NCBI RefSeq assembly: GCF_020526085.1
Contig: NZ_CP084874.1
Coordinates: 4,898,001 to 4,962,000, forward strand
DNA: 64,000 bases
Source of the DNA: Klebsiella africana
Lineage (GTDB): Bacteria; Pseudomonadota; Gammaproteobacteria; Enterobacterales; Enterobacteriaceae
Direction of reading: 5' to 3'
The notes under the pieces were generated by a model, which saw only the letters and a list, made by a program, of their open reading frames with translations, was not told the DNA's origin and made no database searches. The position numbers and the translations under genes were made by a program. Numbering within the stretch: the stretch's first letter is position 1; each line of letters begins with the position of its first letter. Below, one piece after another: positions 12,394 to 22,390 of the stretch.

Positions 12394-12849
12394 ATGCATA
12401 TCCTTCGGGAAACGGCGATCCGCAACGTCACCAGCGGCGAAAACGTGGTGATCTACCAGCCCGCCAACCTCTACGACTGTATCCTTGGCGATAACGTGTT
12501 CGTCGGGCCATTCGTTGAGATCCAGGGCAATACCCGCATCGGTGCGAACAGTAAAATTCAGTCCCACACCTTTATCTGCGAGTACGTCACCATCGGCCAG
12601 CGCTGCTTTATCGGTCACGGCGTGATGTTTGCCAACGATCTGTTTCGCGAGGGTAAACCAAACGCCGACCGCGCCAGCTGGGGGCGGATCGAGATTGGCG
12701 ATGACGTGTCGATCGGCAGCGGCGCCACGATTCTGGCCGTCAGCATCTGCGACGGTGTGGTGATTGGCGCGGGCAGCGTGGTGACGAAGTCCATCACCGA
12801 GAAAGGCGTGTGGGCGGGGAATCCAGCCCGCCTGCTGCGGCGGCTGTAA
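12394..12849 (+). CDS. Hexapeptide-repeat (left-handed beta-helix) acyltransferase
   Basis: 151 residues built almost wholly of hexapeptide repeats ([LIV]Gxxxx: ILGDNVFVGPFVEIQGNTRIGANSKI..., then IEIGDDVSIGSGATIL). Ends with the usual VWAGNPARLLRRL, where coenzyme A binds in the family. Resembles WbbJ/VioB-type sugar O- or N-acetyltransferases. Catalytic His candidates are H58 and H75. Follows the GNAT gene closely (GAGAGGCAGT ribosome site). The acceptor substrate is unknown. Confidence 0.85.
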   Translation: MHILRETAIRNVTSGENVVIYQPANLYDCILGDNVFVGPFVEIQGNTRIGANSKIQSHTFICEYVTIGQRCFIGHGVMFANDLFREGKPNADRASWGRIEIGDDVSIGSGATILAVSICDGVVIGAGSVVTKSITEKGVWAGNPARLLRRL

Positions 12850-12876
12850 AAAAATGCCGACCATAAGGTCGGCATT
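12846..12876. terminator. Terminator shared by pgi and the acyltransferase gene
   Basis: 10-bp stem AATGCCGACC / GGTCGGCATT with a 4-base loop. Leftward it is followed by a long T-run, making a classical pgi terminator; rightward it closes the acyltransferase transcript. Confidence 0.9.
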
Positions 12877-12896
12877 CCGTCTTAGCTGCGCAAGCG

Positions 12897-14546
<1,650 letters not shown>

Positions 14547-14667
14547 TAGCAATACTCTTCTGATTTGAGATTGTGACTTCGGTCGATTGTAGCGCCGGTG
14601 GCGGAAAATTGTGATGATTTTTGTGACTTGTCCCTGACCCGGGTCAGGAATCGGTTCAAAACGGAGT

Positions 14668-14706
14668 AAAAAAGCCCCATTAGTATAGCTATCATAAGGC
14701 TTTTTT
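14668..14706. terminator. Orphan terminator-like hairpin between pgi and lysC
   Basis: AAAAAAGCC ... GGCTTTTTT inverted repeat (9 bp, 21-base loop), 120 bases upstream of the divergent pgi start. No annotated transcript ends here in either direction. Could be the 3' end of a short unannotated RNA or an AT-rich promoter feature. Confidence 0.4.
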
Positions 14707-14899
14707 CTGTTAGCCGCAGGGGCATGAAAAATCCGCATAACCGCAGCGTTGACATAGCTGGTGTTAAGCCTTTATATATCCGCAGTGCTTACGTATTGGT
14801 AGGTATCTATTGCTCGCGCATTTCACGCTACAGCGAAAGGGTATTCGTGGGGGATATAATGTCCCGGCTCCCCCGGCCAGGTGAAAGACGTCGGTAATT

Positions 14900-15130
14900 G
14901 CCAGAAGAGGTGCGTTGCCCAGGTAACCGTATTGGAGGAACCAGTCCGGGGAAAATACGTGAGGGGGAGCAACGCCGAGGTGAAAGAGCGTCTGGTCGCG
15001 CTCCTCACCGGCCACAGGGGCTGAATCCCCTGGGTTGTCACCAGAAACGTTCGCAGTCGGGCGTTTCATACCCGAACACCTCAGCGCCCAAAGCGGTGAG
15101 TCGGGTCTACAAGGTGGAGCACTTCTGGGT
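14900..15130 (+). ncRNA. Lysine riboswitch (L-box) in the lysC leader
   Basis: Closely matches the E. coli lysC leader: GCCAGAAGAGGTGCGTTGCC at the 5' side, the conserved AACGCCGAGGTGA, ACAGGGGCTGAATCCCCTG and GTTCGCAGTCGGGCGTTTC blocks. P1 can form between CCAGAAG (14901-14907) and CTTCTGG (15122-15128). The alternative partner is CACCAGAA at 15039-15046. In E. coli, lysine binding blocks lysC translation and exposes RNase E sites. An extra hairpin at 15070-15106 is not in the E. coli version as I recall it. A leftward ORF here is spurious. Confidence 0.93.
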
Positions 15131-15311
15131 GACATCGTAGTTGTTTATCACTCTGCGCCACCCTGTTTATCGCTCTTCCCTTGTGCCATGGCTGAATAAT
15201 TTGGCCTGGCTTATTAAGACATTTTGTTGCGATCCGGCGGCGTCCAGCCCCTGCCAGGATCGGTGGTCAGGAATCGTTTTAATAAGTCAGGCCCCCTGAC
15301 ACGAGGTTGTT

Positions 15312-16661
15312 ATGACAGATCTAGTCGTCGCCAAATTCGGCGGCACCAGCGTTGCTGATTTTGACGCTATGAACCGCAGCATCGATGTAGCGCTGCTCGA
15401 TGCCAATACCCGTATTGTTGTGCTCTCCGCCTCTGCCGGCGTGACCAACATTCTGGTGGCCTTAGCGGGAGGGCTGGAACCTACCGAACGTTTTTCCCAG
15501 CTGGATGCCCTGCGCCAGATCCAGTTCAATATTCTGGAGCGTTTGCGCTATCCCAACGTGATCCGCGAAGAGATTGAGCGCCTGCTGGAAAATATCACCA
15601 CGCTGGCGGAAGCCGCCGCGCTCGCCTCCTCCACCGCCCTGACCGACGAACTGGTCAGCCATGGCGAACTGATGTCTACCCTGCTGTTTGTGGAAATTCT
15701 GCGTGAGCGTGGGATTCAGGCGCAGTGGTTTGACGCCCGTAAGGTGCTGCGTACCAACGATCGTTTTGGCCGCGCCGAACCGGATATCGCCGCCGTCGCC
15801 GAACTGACTCAGCTGCAGCTGGCGCCGCGCCTGGCGGAAGGCCTGGTGGTGACCCAGGGCTTTATCGGCAGCGAAGCAAAAGGCCGCACCACCACCCTCG
15901 GCCGCGGCGGCAGTGATTATACCGCCGCACTGCTCGGCGAAGCGCTGAATGCCACCCGCGTCGATATCTGGACCGATGTCCCGGGGATCTATACCACCGA
16001 TCCTCGCGTGGCGCCGGCGGCGAAACGCATCGACGTCATCGCCTTTGAAGAGGCGGCGGAAATGGCCACCTTTGGTGCCAAGGTACTGCATCCGGCGACC
16101 CTGCTGCCTGCCGTGCGCAGCGATATCCCGGTGTTTGTCGGCTCCAGTAAAGAGCCGAAAGCGGGCGGTACCCTGGTGTGTAAAACCACTGAGAACCCGC
16201 CGCTGTTCCGCGCGCTGGCGCTGCGTCGTCGTCAGACGCTGCTGACGCTGCACAGCCTGAATATGCTGCACTCCCGCGGCTTCCTCGCCGAAGTGTTCGG
16301 TATTCTGGCGCGCCATAATATCTCCGTCGATTTGATCACCACCTCCGAAGTGAGCGTGGCCCTGACGATGGACACCACCGGCTCGACCTCTGCAGGGGAC
16401 ACCCTGCTGACTCAGGCGCTGCTGACCGAGCTCTCTTCGCTGTGTCGCGTGGAAGTGGAGGAAGACCTGGCGTTGGTGGCCCTGATTGGCAATGCGCTGT
16501 CGAAAGCCTGCGGCGTCGGCAAAGAGGTCTTTGGCGTCCTCGAGCCGTTTAACATTCGCATGATTTGCTATGGCGCCTCCAGCCATAACCTCTGCTTCCT
16601 GGTGCCTGGCGCCGATGCGGAGAAGGTTGTGCAGAAGCTGCATCATAATTTGTTTGAATAA
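15312..16661 (+). CDS. lysC: Lysine-sensitive aspartokinase III LysC
   Basis: Phosphorylates L-aspartate, the first step toward lysine, methionine, threonine and diaminopimelate; inhibited by lysine. 449 residues (E. coli 449). Amino-acid kinase motif KFGGTS at 8-13, GRGGSDYTAALL near 200, two C-terminal ACT domains (from about residue 300; LNMLHSRGFLAEVFGILARH) that bind lysine. ACGAGGT ribosome site upstream. Controlled by the riboswitch immediately upstream. Confidence 0.99.
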   Translation: MTDLVVAKFGGTSVADFDAMNRSIDVALLDANTRIVVLSASAGVTNILVALAGGLEPTERFSQLDALRQIQFNILERLRYPNVIREEIERLLENITTLAEAAALASSTALTDELVSHGELMSTLLFVEILRERGIQAQWFDARKVLRTNDRFGRAEPDIAAVAELTQLQLAPRLAEGLVVTQGFIGSEAKGRTTTLGRGGSDYTAALLGEALNATRVDIWTDVPGIYTTDPRVAPAAKRIDVIAFEEAAEMATFGAKVLHPATLLPAVRSDIPVFVGSSKEPKAGGTLVCKTTENPPLFRALALRRRQTLLTLHSLNMLHSRGFLAEVFGILARHNISVDLITTSEVSVALTMDTTGSTSAGDTLLTQALLTELSSLCRVEVEEDLALVALIGNALSKACGVGKEVFGVLEPFNIRMICYGASSHNLCFLVPGADAEKVVQKLHHNLFE

Positions 16662-16690
16662 AATTCATTAGCACGATAAACAATACCTAT

Positions 16691-16716
16691 AGCCGGGCTC
16701 GAACCCGGCTTTTTTA
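16691..16716 (+). terminator. Rho-independent terminator of lysC
   Basis: AGCCGGG / CCCGGCT stem with short loop followed by TTTTTT, 30 bases past the lysC stop. Confidence 0.92.
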
Positions 16717-16800
16717 TAACAACATCAACACAACCAGCTGACCTGCTCGCCGCCCCATCGGGATGGCGCGGCCCGGTTCGCGTATCGCAAGGAACACAAC

Positions 16801-17730
16801 ATGCTCGCAACTCTGACGCGGCTGTTCCCGTTATGGGCACTGCTGCTCTCCGTTCTGGCTTATTACACCCCCACCACCTTCACCCCAATTGGCCCATGGG
16901 TGACCACCCTGCTGATGCTGATCATGTTCGGTATGGGCGTACATCTGAAGCTGGAGGATTTCAAACGCGTCCTGTCGCGACCAGCGCCGGTCGCTGCGGG
17001 GATCTTTCTCCATTATCTGGTGATGCCGCTCGCCGCCTGGCTGCTGGCGCTGCTGTTTCACATGCCGCCTGAGCTTTCCGCCGGGATGGTGCTGGTCGGC
17101 AGCGTCGCCAGCGGGACTGCCTCCAATGTGATGATCTTTCTTGCCAAAGGGGATGTGGCGCTGTCGGTGACCATCTCCTCGGTCTCCACCCTCGTCGGCG
17201 TCGTAGCGACACCGCTGCTCACCCGTCTGTACGTCGACGCCCATATTCAGGTCGACGTCATGGGCATGTTGCTGAGCATTCTGCAAATTGTGGTCATTCC
17301 CATCGCGCTGGGACTGATTGTCCATCATCTGCTGCCGAAGGTGGTGAAAGCGGTAGAGCCGTTCCTGCCCGCCTTCTCGATGGTGTGCATTCTGGCGATC
17401 ATCAGCGCGGTGGTGGCGGGTTCCGCCGCCCATATCGCCTCCGTCGGCCTGGTGGTGATTATCGCGGTGATCCTGCATAACACTATTGGCCTGCTTGGCG
17501 GCTACTGGGGCGGACGTCTGTTTGGTTTTGATGAATCCACCTGCCGTACGCTGGCGATCGAGGTGGGAATGCAGAACTCCGGCCTGGCGGCCGCGCTGGG
17601 TAAAATTTACTTCGGCCCGCTGGCGGCACTGCCGGGCGCGCTGTTCTCCGTCTGGCATAACCTGTCCGGTTCGCTGCTGGCCGGGTACTGGTCAGGGAAA
17701 CCTATCGCCAGAAAAACCGACAAACGCTAA
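16801..17730 (+). CDS. panS: Bile acid:Na+ symporter-family transporter, PanS-like
   Basis: 309-residue, roughly ten-helix inner-membrane protein of the BASS family (conserved [35 protein letters not shown], and the [13 protein letters not shown] signature near 258). Its closest recalled relative is Salmonella PanS, implicated in ketopantoate/pantothenate export. The ATG at 16801 follows AAGGAACACA. It stands alone after lysC's terminator. The gene symbol is by resemblance; the transported substrate is inferred. Confidence 0.75.
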   Translation: MLATLTRLFPLWALLLSVLAYYTPTTFTPIGPWVTTLLMLIMFGMGVHLKLEDFKRVLSRPAPVAAGIFLHYLVMPLAAWLLALLFHMPPELSAGMVLVGSVASGTASNVMIFLAKGDVALSVTISSVSTLVGVVATPLLTRLYVDAHIQVDVMGMLLSILQIVVIPIALGLIVHHLLPKVVKAVEPFLPAFSMVCILAIISAVVAGSAAHIASVGLVVIIAVILHNTIGLLGGYWGGRLFGFDESTCRTLAIEVGMQNSGLAAALGKIYFGPLAALPGALFSVWHNLSGSLLAGYWSGKPIARKTDKR

Positions 17731-17738
17731 GCGTGATA

Positions 17739-17760
17739 CGTCCGGGCGCAGGCCCGGACG
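17739..17760. terminator. Hairpin between convergent panS and antitoxin gene
   Basis: 9-bp GC-rich stem CGTCCGGGC / GCCCGGACG with GCAG loop in the 36-base gap. Lacks a T-run; likely a bidirectional 3'-end structure. Confidence 0.65.
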
Positions 17761-17766
17761 TGTGCG

Positions 17767-18105
17767 TTATCCAATCTGCAAACGTACTGGTTTACCTAAC
17801 TTCATTAACATCATGACTAACGCATCCAGGGTAAACTTACTGGTTTTCTGGTTGACCACATCTGAAATACGCGGGCGCGAAATGCTCAACTTCGCGGCAG
17901 CATCGGCCTGCTTCAATTGATGTTCATCTATCCACTCAGCGATTTCCTGCATTAACTGTCGTTTAAGCGCTATCAACTGCTCAACTTCTTTTTCCGCTTG
18001 TCCCCGAAGCTGCTCTGCGTCAGCATCATCAAAGCCCAGTTCACTGAATATATTGCTCTCTTCAGAGGTCACATGACGGATACCATCCACACTCTTACGA
18101 TTCAT
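17767..18105 (-). CDS. XRE-type antitoxin (HTH_37/HigA-like)
   Basis: 112 residues. The N-terminal signature SNIFSELGFDDADAEQL matches the N(V/I)F.DLG..DA pattern of HTH_37 antitoxins. A helix-turn-helix follows around residues 63-95 (LKQADAAAKLSISRPRISDVVN). Downstream of, and overlapping by 4 bases, a Gp49/RelE-like toxin gene, giving the toxin-first order of higBA-type modules. Predicted to neutralise the toxin and autorepress at the palindrome upstream. Identification is from family pattern only. Confidence 0.85.
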   Translation of the reverse strand: MNRKSVDGIRHVTSEESNIFSELGFDDADAEQLRGQAEKEVEQLIALKRQLMQEIAEWIDEHQLKQADAAAKLSISRPRISDVVNQKTSKFTLDALVMMLMKLGKPVRLQIG

Positions 18106-18458
18106 TTATGACTCCTGTGTTCCTGCTGTATAACCTGCAAACGGCTTCTGACAATCTGTTTTTCGTGTTCGGCGGTACGTCGCGTCTTTTTGTTAAAACA
18201 GTGCAGGACATATATCGCCTCTGCAAAACGGGCCAGATAAATTACCCGATATGTACCGGAAAAGTGGCGCAGGCGGATTTCTTCAACGCCCCGCCCCAGT
18301 TGAGGCATCGCTTTCCAGTCCGCAGCCTCTAAACCCGACTGTAAACGATAAAGCTGGAATCCGGCATCTCTGCGGACGTCCTCAGGAAACTGGCGCAGAT
18401 CGTCAAAGGAAGAGCCCATCCAGACGATACGCCTTAATCTCTGTTGCTGATTGAGCAT
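18102..18458 (-). CDS. Gp49/RelE-HigB-type toxin
   Basis: 118 residues. Pattern typical of phage-derived Gp49-like toxins: IVWMGSSFDDLRQFPEDVRRDAGFQLYRLQ at the N-terminus, then LGRGVEEIRLRHFSGTYRVIYLARF and the Lys/Arg-rich end VLHCFNKKTRRTAEHE. Relatives are ribosome-dependent mRNA interferases; catalytic residues are not strictly conserved, so activity is inferred. AAGGATGTGGT precedes the ATG. Upstream is a palindromic promoter region. Confidence 0.85.
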   Translation of the reverse strand: MLNQQQRLRRIVWMGSSFDDLRQFPEDVRRDAGFQLYRLQSGLEAADWKAMPQLGRGVEEIRLRHFSGTYRVIYLARFAEAIYVLHCFNKKTRRTAEHEKQIVRSRLQVIQQEHRSHK

Positions 18459-18469
18459 ACCACATCCTT

Positions 18470-18485
18470 GTATAAAATTTTATAC
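18470..18485. promoter_or_regulatory. Palindromic operator/promoter of the toxin-antitoxin pair
   Basis: Perfect 16-bp palindrome GTATAAAATTTTATAC, 11 bases upstream of the toxin start codon. It contains a TATAAA/TATAAT-like -10, so binding by the HTH antitoxin could occlude RNA polymerase. Operator role is inferred. Confidence 0.6.
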
Positions 18486-18657
18486 ATCACCCACCCAAAA
18501 TATGTCGTCGTTGGACGGAAGACGTGCCATTACCCTAAGCCAGACCCGCTCACTGGTCACGAACGAGGGAAATATTCTGCGAGGCGCTTTCCGGATGCGT
18601 TCTATTTTGCGCTGATTGCCTTACACTGGGTGCTCTGGTCTGACTGAGGGCACCACC

Positions 18658-18930
18658 ATGGCACTCCCCCGTATTACACAAAAAGAGATGACCGAGCGCG
18701 AACAGCGCGAATTGAAAACGCTGCTTGACCGCGCGCGTATTGCGCATGGCCGCCCGCTGAGCAATGCGGAAACGAACAGCGTGAAAAAGGAATATATCGA
18801 TAAGCTGATGGCGCAGCGTGAAGCGGAAGCGAAGAAAGCCCGCCAGCTGAGAAAACAGCAGGCGTATAAAACGGATAAGGAAGCGACCTTTTCCTGGTCG
18901 GCGAATACGCCGACCCGCGGCAGGCGTTAA
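18658..18930 (+). CDS. yjbD: YjbD family protein (DUF3811)
   Basis: Small conserved enterobacterial protein of unknown function. 90 residues from ATG 18658; the frame is open upstream to 18616, but family resemblance begins at [19 protein letters not shown]. Strongly charged and helical, with an Ala/Lys/Glu-rich stretch around 58-72 ([16 protein letters not shown]) and the conserved tail [13 protein letters not shown]. Its stop overlaps the rluF stop by 4 bases. Confidence 0.92.
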   Translation: MALPRITQKEMTEREQRELKTLLDRARIAHGRPLSNAETNSVKKEYIDKLMAQREAEAKKARQLRKQQAYKTDKEATFSWSANTPTRGRR

Positions 18931-19802
18931 CGCCCTTTCTTTTTACGTCCCGGCTGGGTGAAACGTTTCCCGTTACCAGCCGGGCGACTCTTATCGTTGC
19001 TATTTTCCATCTTCACCACCGGGCGCTTAATCCCGGGAGTCGCCGCTTTGGCCTTCGGCCTGGCTTTCGGCTTCGCTTCGGAAGAAGAATTTTCAATCAG
19101 TTTGAACAGGTCGATCAGCTCGTCATCGGTCAGATCGCGCCACTCTCCCAGCGGGATCCCCGTCAGGCTGACATTCATAATCCGCGTACGCTCAAGCTTC
19201 GTCACTTCATAGCCAAAGTGCTCGCACATACGACGGATCTGGCGATTCAGCCCCTGCACCAGAGTGATGCGGAAAACGAACGGCGCCTCTTTCTTCACTT
19301 TACATTTTTTCGTCACCGTCCCGAGAATCGGCACCCCCGCGCCCATCCCGCGAATGAACTCATCGGTCACCGGCTTATCGACCGTCACCAGATACTCTTT
19401 TTCATGGTCGTTGCCGGCGCGCAGGATTTTGTTTACCAGATCGCCGTGGTTGGTGAGGAAGATCAGCCCCTGAGAATCTTTATCCAGACGGCCGATAGGG
19501 AAGATACGCTTGCTGTGGTTGACGAAATCCACAATGTTGTCGCGTTCGCCATCTTCGGTGGTGCTCACAATACCGACCGGCTTATTCAGCGCAATCAGCA
19601 CCAGATCATCCGCTTCACGCGGCTCAATCAACCGTCCGTTAACTTTGACTAAATCACCAGGCTTCACCTGATCGCCAATGGTGGCGCGCTTGCCATTAAT
19701 AAAGACGTTGCCTTGTTCAATAAAGCGGTCCGCTTCGCGACGCGAGCAGATGCCGCTTTCACTGATGTATTTATTTAATCGGGTTGATGAGTCGGGCAGC
19801 AT
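18927..19802 (-). CDS. rluF: 23S rRNA pseudouridine synthase RluF
   Basis: Makes pseudouridine at 23S position 2604 (E. coli numbering). 291 residues. N-terminal S4 RNA-binding domain ([32 protein letters not shown]), then the RsuA-type catalytic motif [12 protein letters not shown] with the nucleophilic Asp near residue 102, and the [12 protein letters not shown] block. A basic low-complexity tail ([14 protein letters not shown]..., ending GRKKKGR) fits rRNA binding. Convergent with yjbD. Confidence 0.96.
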   Translation of the reverse strand: MLPDSSTRLNKYISESGICSRREADRFIEQGNVFINGKRATIGDQVKPGDLVKVNGRLIEPREADDLVLIALNKPVGIVSTTEDGERDNIVDFVNHSKRIFPIGRLDKDSQGLIFLTNHGDLVNKILRAGNDHEKEYLVTVDKPVTDEFIRGMGAGVPILGTVTKKCKVKKEAPFVFRITLVQGLNRQIRRMCEHFGYEVTKLERTRIMNVSLTGIPLGEWRDLTDDELIDLFKLIENSSSEAKPKARPKAKAATPGIKRPVVKMENSNDKSRPAGNGKRFTQPGRKKKGR

Positions 19803-19901
19803 AGATTCTCCTGTAAAAGCGAAATATACCCTACCTTGTGGGCGAGAAAAAAGATGTGCCTTTGCGCCCGCCGGCGCAAGGTGTGATCGACTACGCCTTT
19901 T

Positions 19902-20134
19902 TTCACAAAAGTGTCCCGCTCAACGCCTGGCAACTTTGCATGATGAAATATCACAGAATCAGCGATTTAGCGTGCAATGCACAAAGGTGCCAACAACCCG
20001 CTATTGATAACGCAAATGTGCAAGATTATTCGCCAGATTAGGGTGATGAAATAAAAGAAAATCCCTTTAAACGGCGGCTCTAATAGGGTTATATCAGATC
20101 AACAGCACAAACCCGCGATTTGCACAAATGTGCA
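19902..20134. promoter_or_regulatory. sorC upstream region with repeated SorC-type operators
   Basis: The 343-base gap between rluF and sorC holds no gene, but a recurring motif resembling TGCRCAAATGTGCA: 19978-19990 (TGCACAAAGGTGC), 20010-20022 (ACGCAAATGTGCA) and 20121-20134 (TGCACAAATGTGCA, palindromic arms). A degenerate copy CACAAAAGTGT lies at 19904-19914. The first two main copies are 32 bases apart, about three helical turns. Likely binding sites for SorC, a DeoR/SorC-family regulator; assignment inferred. Confidence 0.6.
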
Positions 20135-20145
20135 GGAGCCAGCAG

Positions 20146-21099
20146 ATGACTATGGAAAACAGCGATGATATCCGGTTGATTGTTAAAATCGCCCAGCTCT
20201 ATTACGAGCAGGATATGACCCAGGCGCAAATCGCTCGCGAGCTGGGGATCTATCGCACCACCATTAGTCGCCTGCTGAAGCGCGGCCGTGAGCAGGGCAT
20301 TGTCACCATCGCCATCAACTATGACTACAACGAAAACCTGTGGCTCGAACAACAGCTCAAGCAAAAATTTGGTCTGAAAGAGGCGGTGGTTGCCAGTAGC
20401 GATGGGCTGCAGGAAGAAGAACAGCTGAGCGCGATGGGCCAGCATGGCGCCCAGCTTGTCGATCGGTTGCTGGAACCCGGCGATATCATCGGTTTTTCAT
20501 GGGGCCGCGCCGTACGTTCGCTGGTGGAGAACCTGCCGCAGGCCAGCCAGTCACGCCAGGTGATCTGCGTCCCCATCATCGGCGGGCCTTCCGGTAAACT
20601 GGAGAGCCGCTACCATGTGAACACGTTAACCTACGGCGCGGCAGCCAGGCTGAAAGCGGAATCCCACCTTGCCGATTTTCCAGCCCTGCTGGATAACCCG
20701 TTGATCCGCAACGGCATCATGCAGTCCCAGCACTTTAAAACCATCTCATCCTACTGGGACAGCCTGGATGTCGCGCTGGTGGGTATTGGTTCACCGGCCA
20801 TTCGCGACGGCGCAAACTGGCACGCCTTCTACGGCAGCGAAGAGAGCGACGATCTCAACGCCCGCCACGTCGCCGGGGATATCTGCTCGCGTTTCTACGA
20901 TATTAACGGCGGGTTAGTCGATACCAATATGAGCGAAAAAACGCTGTCGATCGAAATGGCGAAGCTACGCCAGGCTCGTTATTCCATCGGCATCGCCATG
21001 GGGCAAGAGAAATACTCGGGCATTCTTGGCGCATTGCATGGACGCTATATTAATTGTCTGGTGACAAACAGAGAAACGGCTGAATTATTACTGAAATAA
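20146..21099 (+). CDS. sorC: Sorbose operon transcriptional regulator SorC
   Basis: SorC/DeoR-type sugar-responsive regulator, described in K. pneumoniae as controlling the sor operon with sorbose as signal. N-terminal HTH (VKIAQLYYEQDMTQAQIARELGIYRTTISRLLKRGREQGI, residues ~9-48), then a sugar-binding domain with GFSWGRAV and GIGSPAIRDGANW blocks and the C-terminal LVTNRETAELLLK. The ATG at 20146 is preferred because AGGAG ends 7 bases upstream; the alternative MENSDD start at 20152 gives 315 residues as usually reported. First gene of sorCDFBAME. Confidence 0.95.
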   Translation: MTMENSDDIRLIVKIAQLYYEQDMTQAQIARELGIYRTTISRLLKRGREQGIVTIAINYDYNENLWLEQQLKQKFGLKEAVVASSDGLQEEEQLSAMGQHGAQLVDRLLEPGDIIGFSWGRAVRSLVENLPQASQSRQVICVPIIGGPSGKLESRYHVNTLTYGAAARLKAESHLADFPALLDNPLIRNGIMQSQHFKTISSYWDSLDVALVGIGSPAIRDGANWHAFYGSEESDDLNARHVAGDICSRFYDINGGLVDTNMSEKTLSIEMAKLRQARYSIGIAMGQEKYSGILGALHGRYINCLVTNRETAELLLK

Positions 21100-21169
21100 C
21101 ACACAGGATATGATTTCACGCAGCACGCGCTGCGGGGGATCCCTTTATCTAAAGAAATGGGAGAGCATA

Positions 21170-21973
21170 ATGAACACTTGGTTAAATTTAAAAGATAACG
21201 TCATTATCGTAACCGGTGGCGCCTCAGGAATTGGGCTGGCTATTGTCGATGAATTATTATCCCAAGGCGCACATGTCCAGATGATTGATATTCATGGCGG
21301 CGATCGCCATCACAATGGCGATAATTATCATTTCTGGCCGACGGATATTTCCAGCGCGACAGAGGTACAGCAGACTATCGATGCCATTATTCAGCGCTGG
21401 TCGCGTATTGATGGCCTGGTCAATAACGCCGGCGTGAATTTTCCACGTTTATTAGTCGACGAAAAAGCACCGGCCGGCCGCTATGAATTAAACGAAGCCG
21501 CTTTTGAAAAAATGGTCAATATCAACCAGAAAGGGGTGTTTTTCATGTCGCAGGCGGTGGCGCGTCAAATGGTCAAACAGCGTGCCGGGGTGATAGTAAA
21601 TGTTTCTTCGGAGAGCGGCCTGGAAGGCTCTGAAGGTCAAAGTTGCTACGCCGCGACCAAGGCCGCGCTCAATAGCTTTACCCGCTCCTGGTCCAAAGAA
21701 TTGGGTAAATATGGGATCCGCGTGGTCGGCGTTGCGCCGGGGATCCTCGAAAAAACCGGCCTGCGGACGCCGGAATATGAAGAAGCGCTGGCCTGGACGC
21801 GCAATATCACCGTCGAGCAACTTCGCGAGGGATATACCAAAAACGCCATTCCCATCGGACGGGCAGGAAAGCTCTCGGAAGTGGCTGATTTTGTTTGCTA
21901 TCTCTTGTCAGCGCGCGCCAGCTACATCACCGGAGTCACCACTAACATTGCCGGCGGAAAAACGCGCGGTTAA
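21170..21973 (+). CDS. sorD: Sorbitol-6-phosphate 2-dehydrogenase SorD
   Basis: Short-chain dehydrogenase that oxidises D-glucitol-6-phosphate (made by SorE from sorbose-1-P) to fructose-6-phosphate with NAD. 267 residues from ATG 21170, preceded by GGGAGAG. NAD motif TGGASGIG at 15-22, NNAG at the end of beta-4, active-site S in NVSSESG and YAATK. Terminal GGKTRG. The 70-base gap after sorC has no terminator, so co-transcription is likely. Confidence 0.96.
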   Translation: MNTWLNLKDNVIIVTGGASGIGLAIVDELLSQGAHVQMIDIHGGDRHHNGDNYHFWPTDISSATEVQQTIDAIIQRWSRIDGLVNNAGVNFPRLLVDEKAPAGRYELNEAAFEKMVNINQKGVFFMSQAVARQMVKQRAGVIVNVSSESGLEGSEGQSCYAATKAALNSFTRSWSKELGKYGIRVVGVAPGILEKTGLRTPEYEEALAWTRNITVEQLREGYTKNAIPIGRAGKLSEVADFVCYLLSARASYITGVTTNIAGGKTRG

Positions 21974-21982
21974 GGAGGAAGT

Positions 21983-22390
21983 ATGGTTCACGCTATCTTC
22001 TGCGCCCACGGCCAGCTGGCCGGGGCCATGCTTGATTCGGTACGCATGGTCTATGGCGAGGTTAACGTCAGCGCCGTCGCGTTTGTCCCCGGTGAAAACG
22101 CGGCGGATATCGCCGTTAACCTGGAAAAGTTAGTAAGCGCCCACACCGATGAGGAGTGGGTAATCGCGGTAGATTTACAGTGCGGAAGCCCATGGAATGC
22201 CGCAGCCGGTCTGGCAATGCGTCACCCGCAGATCCGGGTGATTAGCGGCCTGTCGCTGCCGCTGGCGCTTGAGCTGGTGGATAACCAGCATACCCTGAGC
22301 GCCGATGACTTATGTCAGCATCTGCAAACCATTGCCAGCCAGTGCTGTGTGGTCTGGCAGCAGCCAGAAACCGTTGAGGAGGAGTTCTGA
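21983..22390 (+). CDS. sorF: Sorbose PTS EIIA component SorF
   Basis: Cytosolic mannose-family PTS EIIA; passes phosphate from HPr to SorB. 135 residues. The phosphorylatable His is H9 in IFCAHGQLAGAML. AAGGAGGAAG ribosome site. Its TGA overlaps the sorB ATG (translational coupling). Confidence 0.95.
   Translation: MVHAIFCAHGQLAGAMLDSVRMVYGEVNVSAVAFVPGENAADIAVNLEKLVSAHTDEEWVIAVDLQCGSPWNAAAGLAMRHPQIRVISGLSLPLALELVDNQHTLSADDLCQHLQTIASQCCVVWQQPETVEEEF

Noticed and set aside
14764..15135. Leftward open frame across the lysC leader
   Set aside because: Overlies the lysine riboswitch; sequence constraint there is RNA structure, not coding.
15462..16646. 394-codon open frame antisense to lysC
   Set aside because: Exact shadow of lysC in GC-rich DNA, Gln/Arg/His-rich composition, no ribosome site and no family resemblance.
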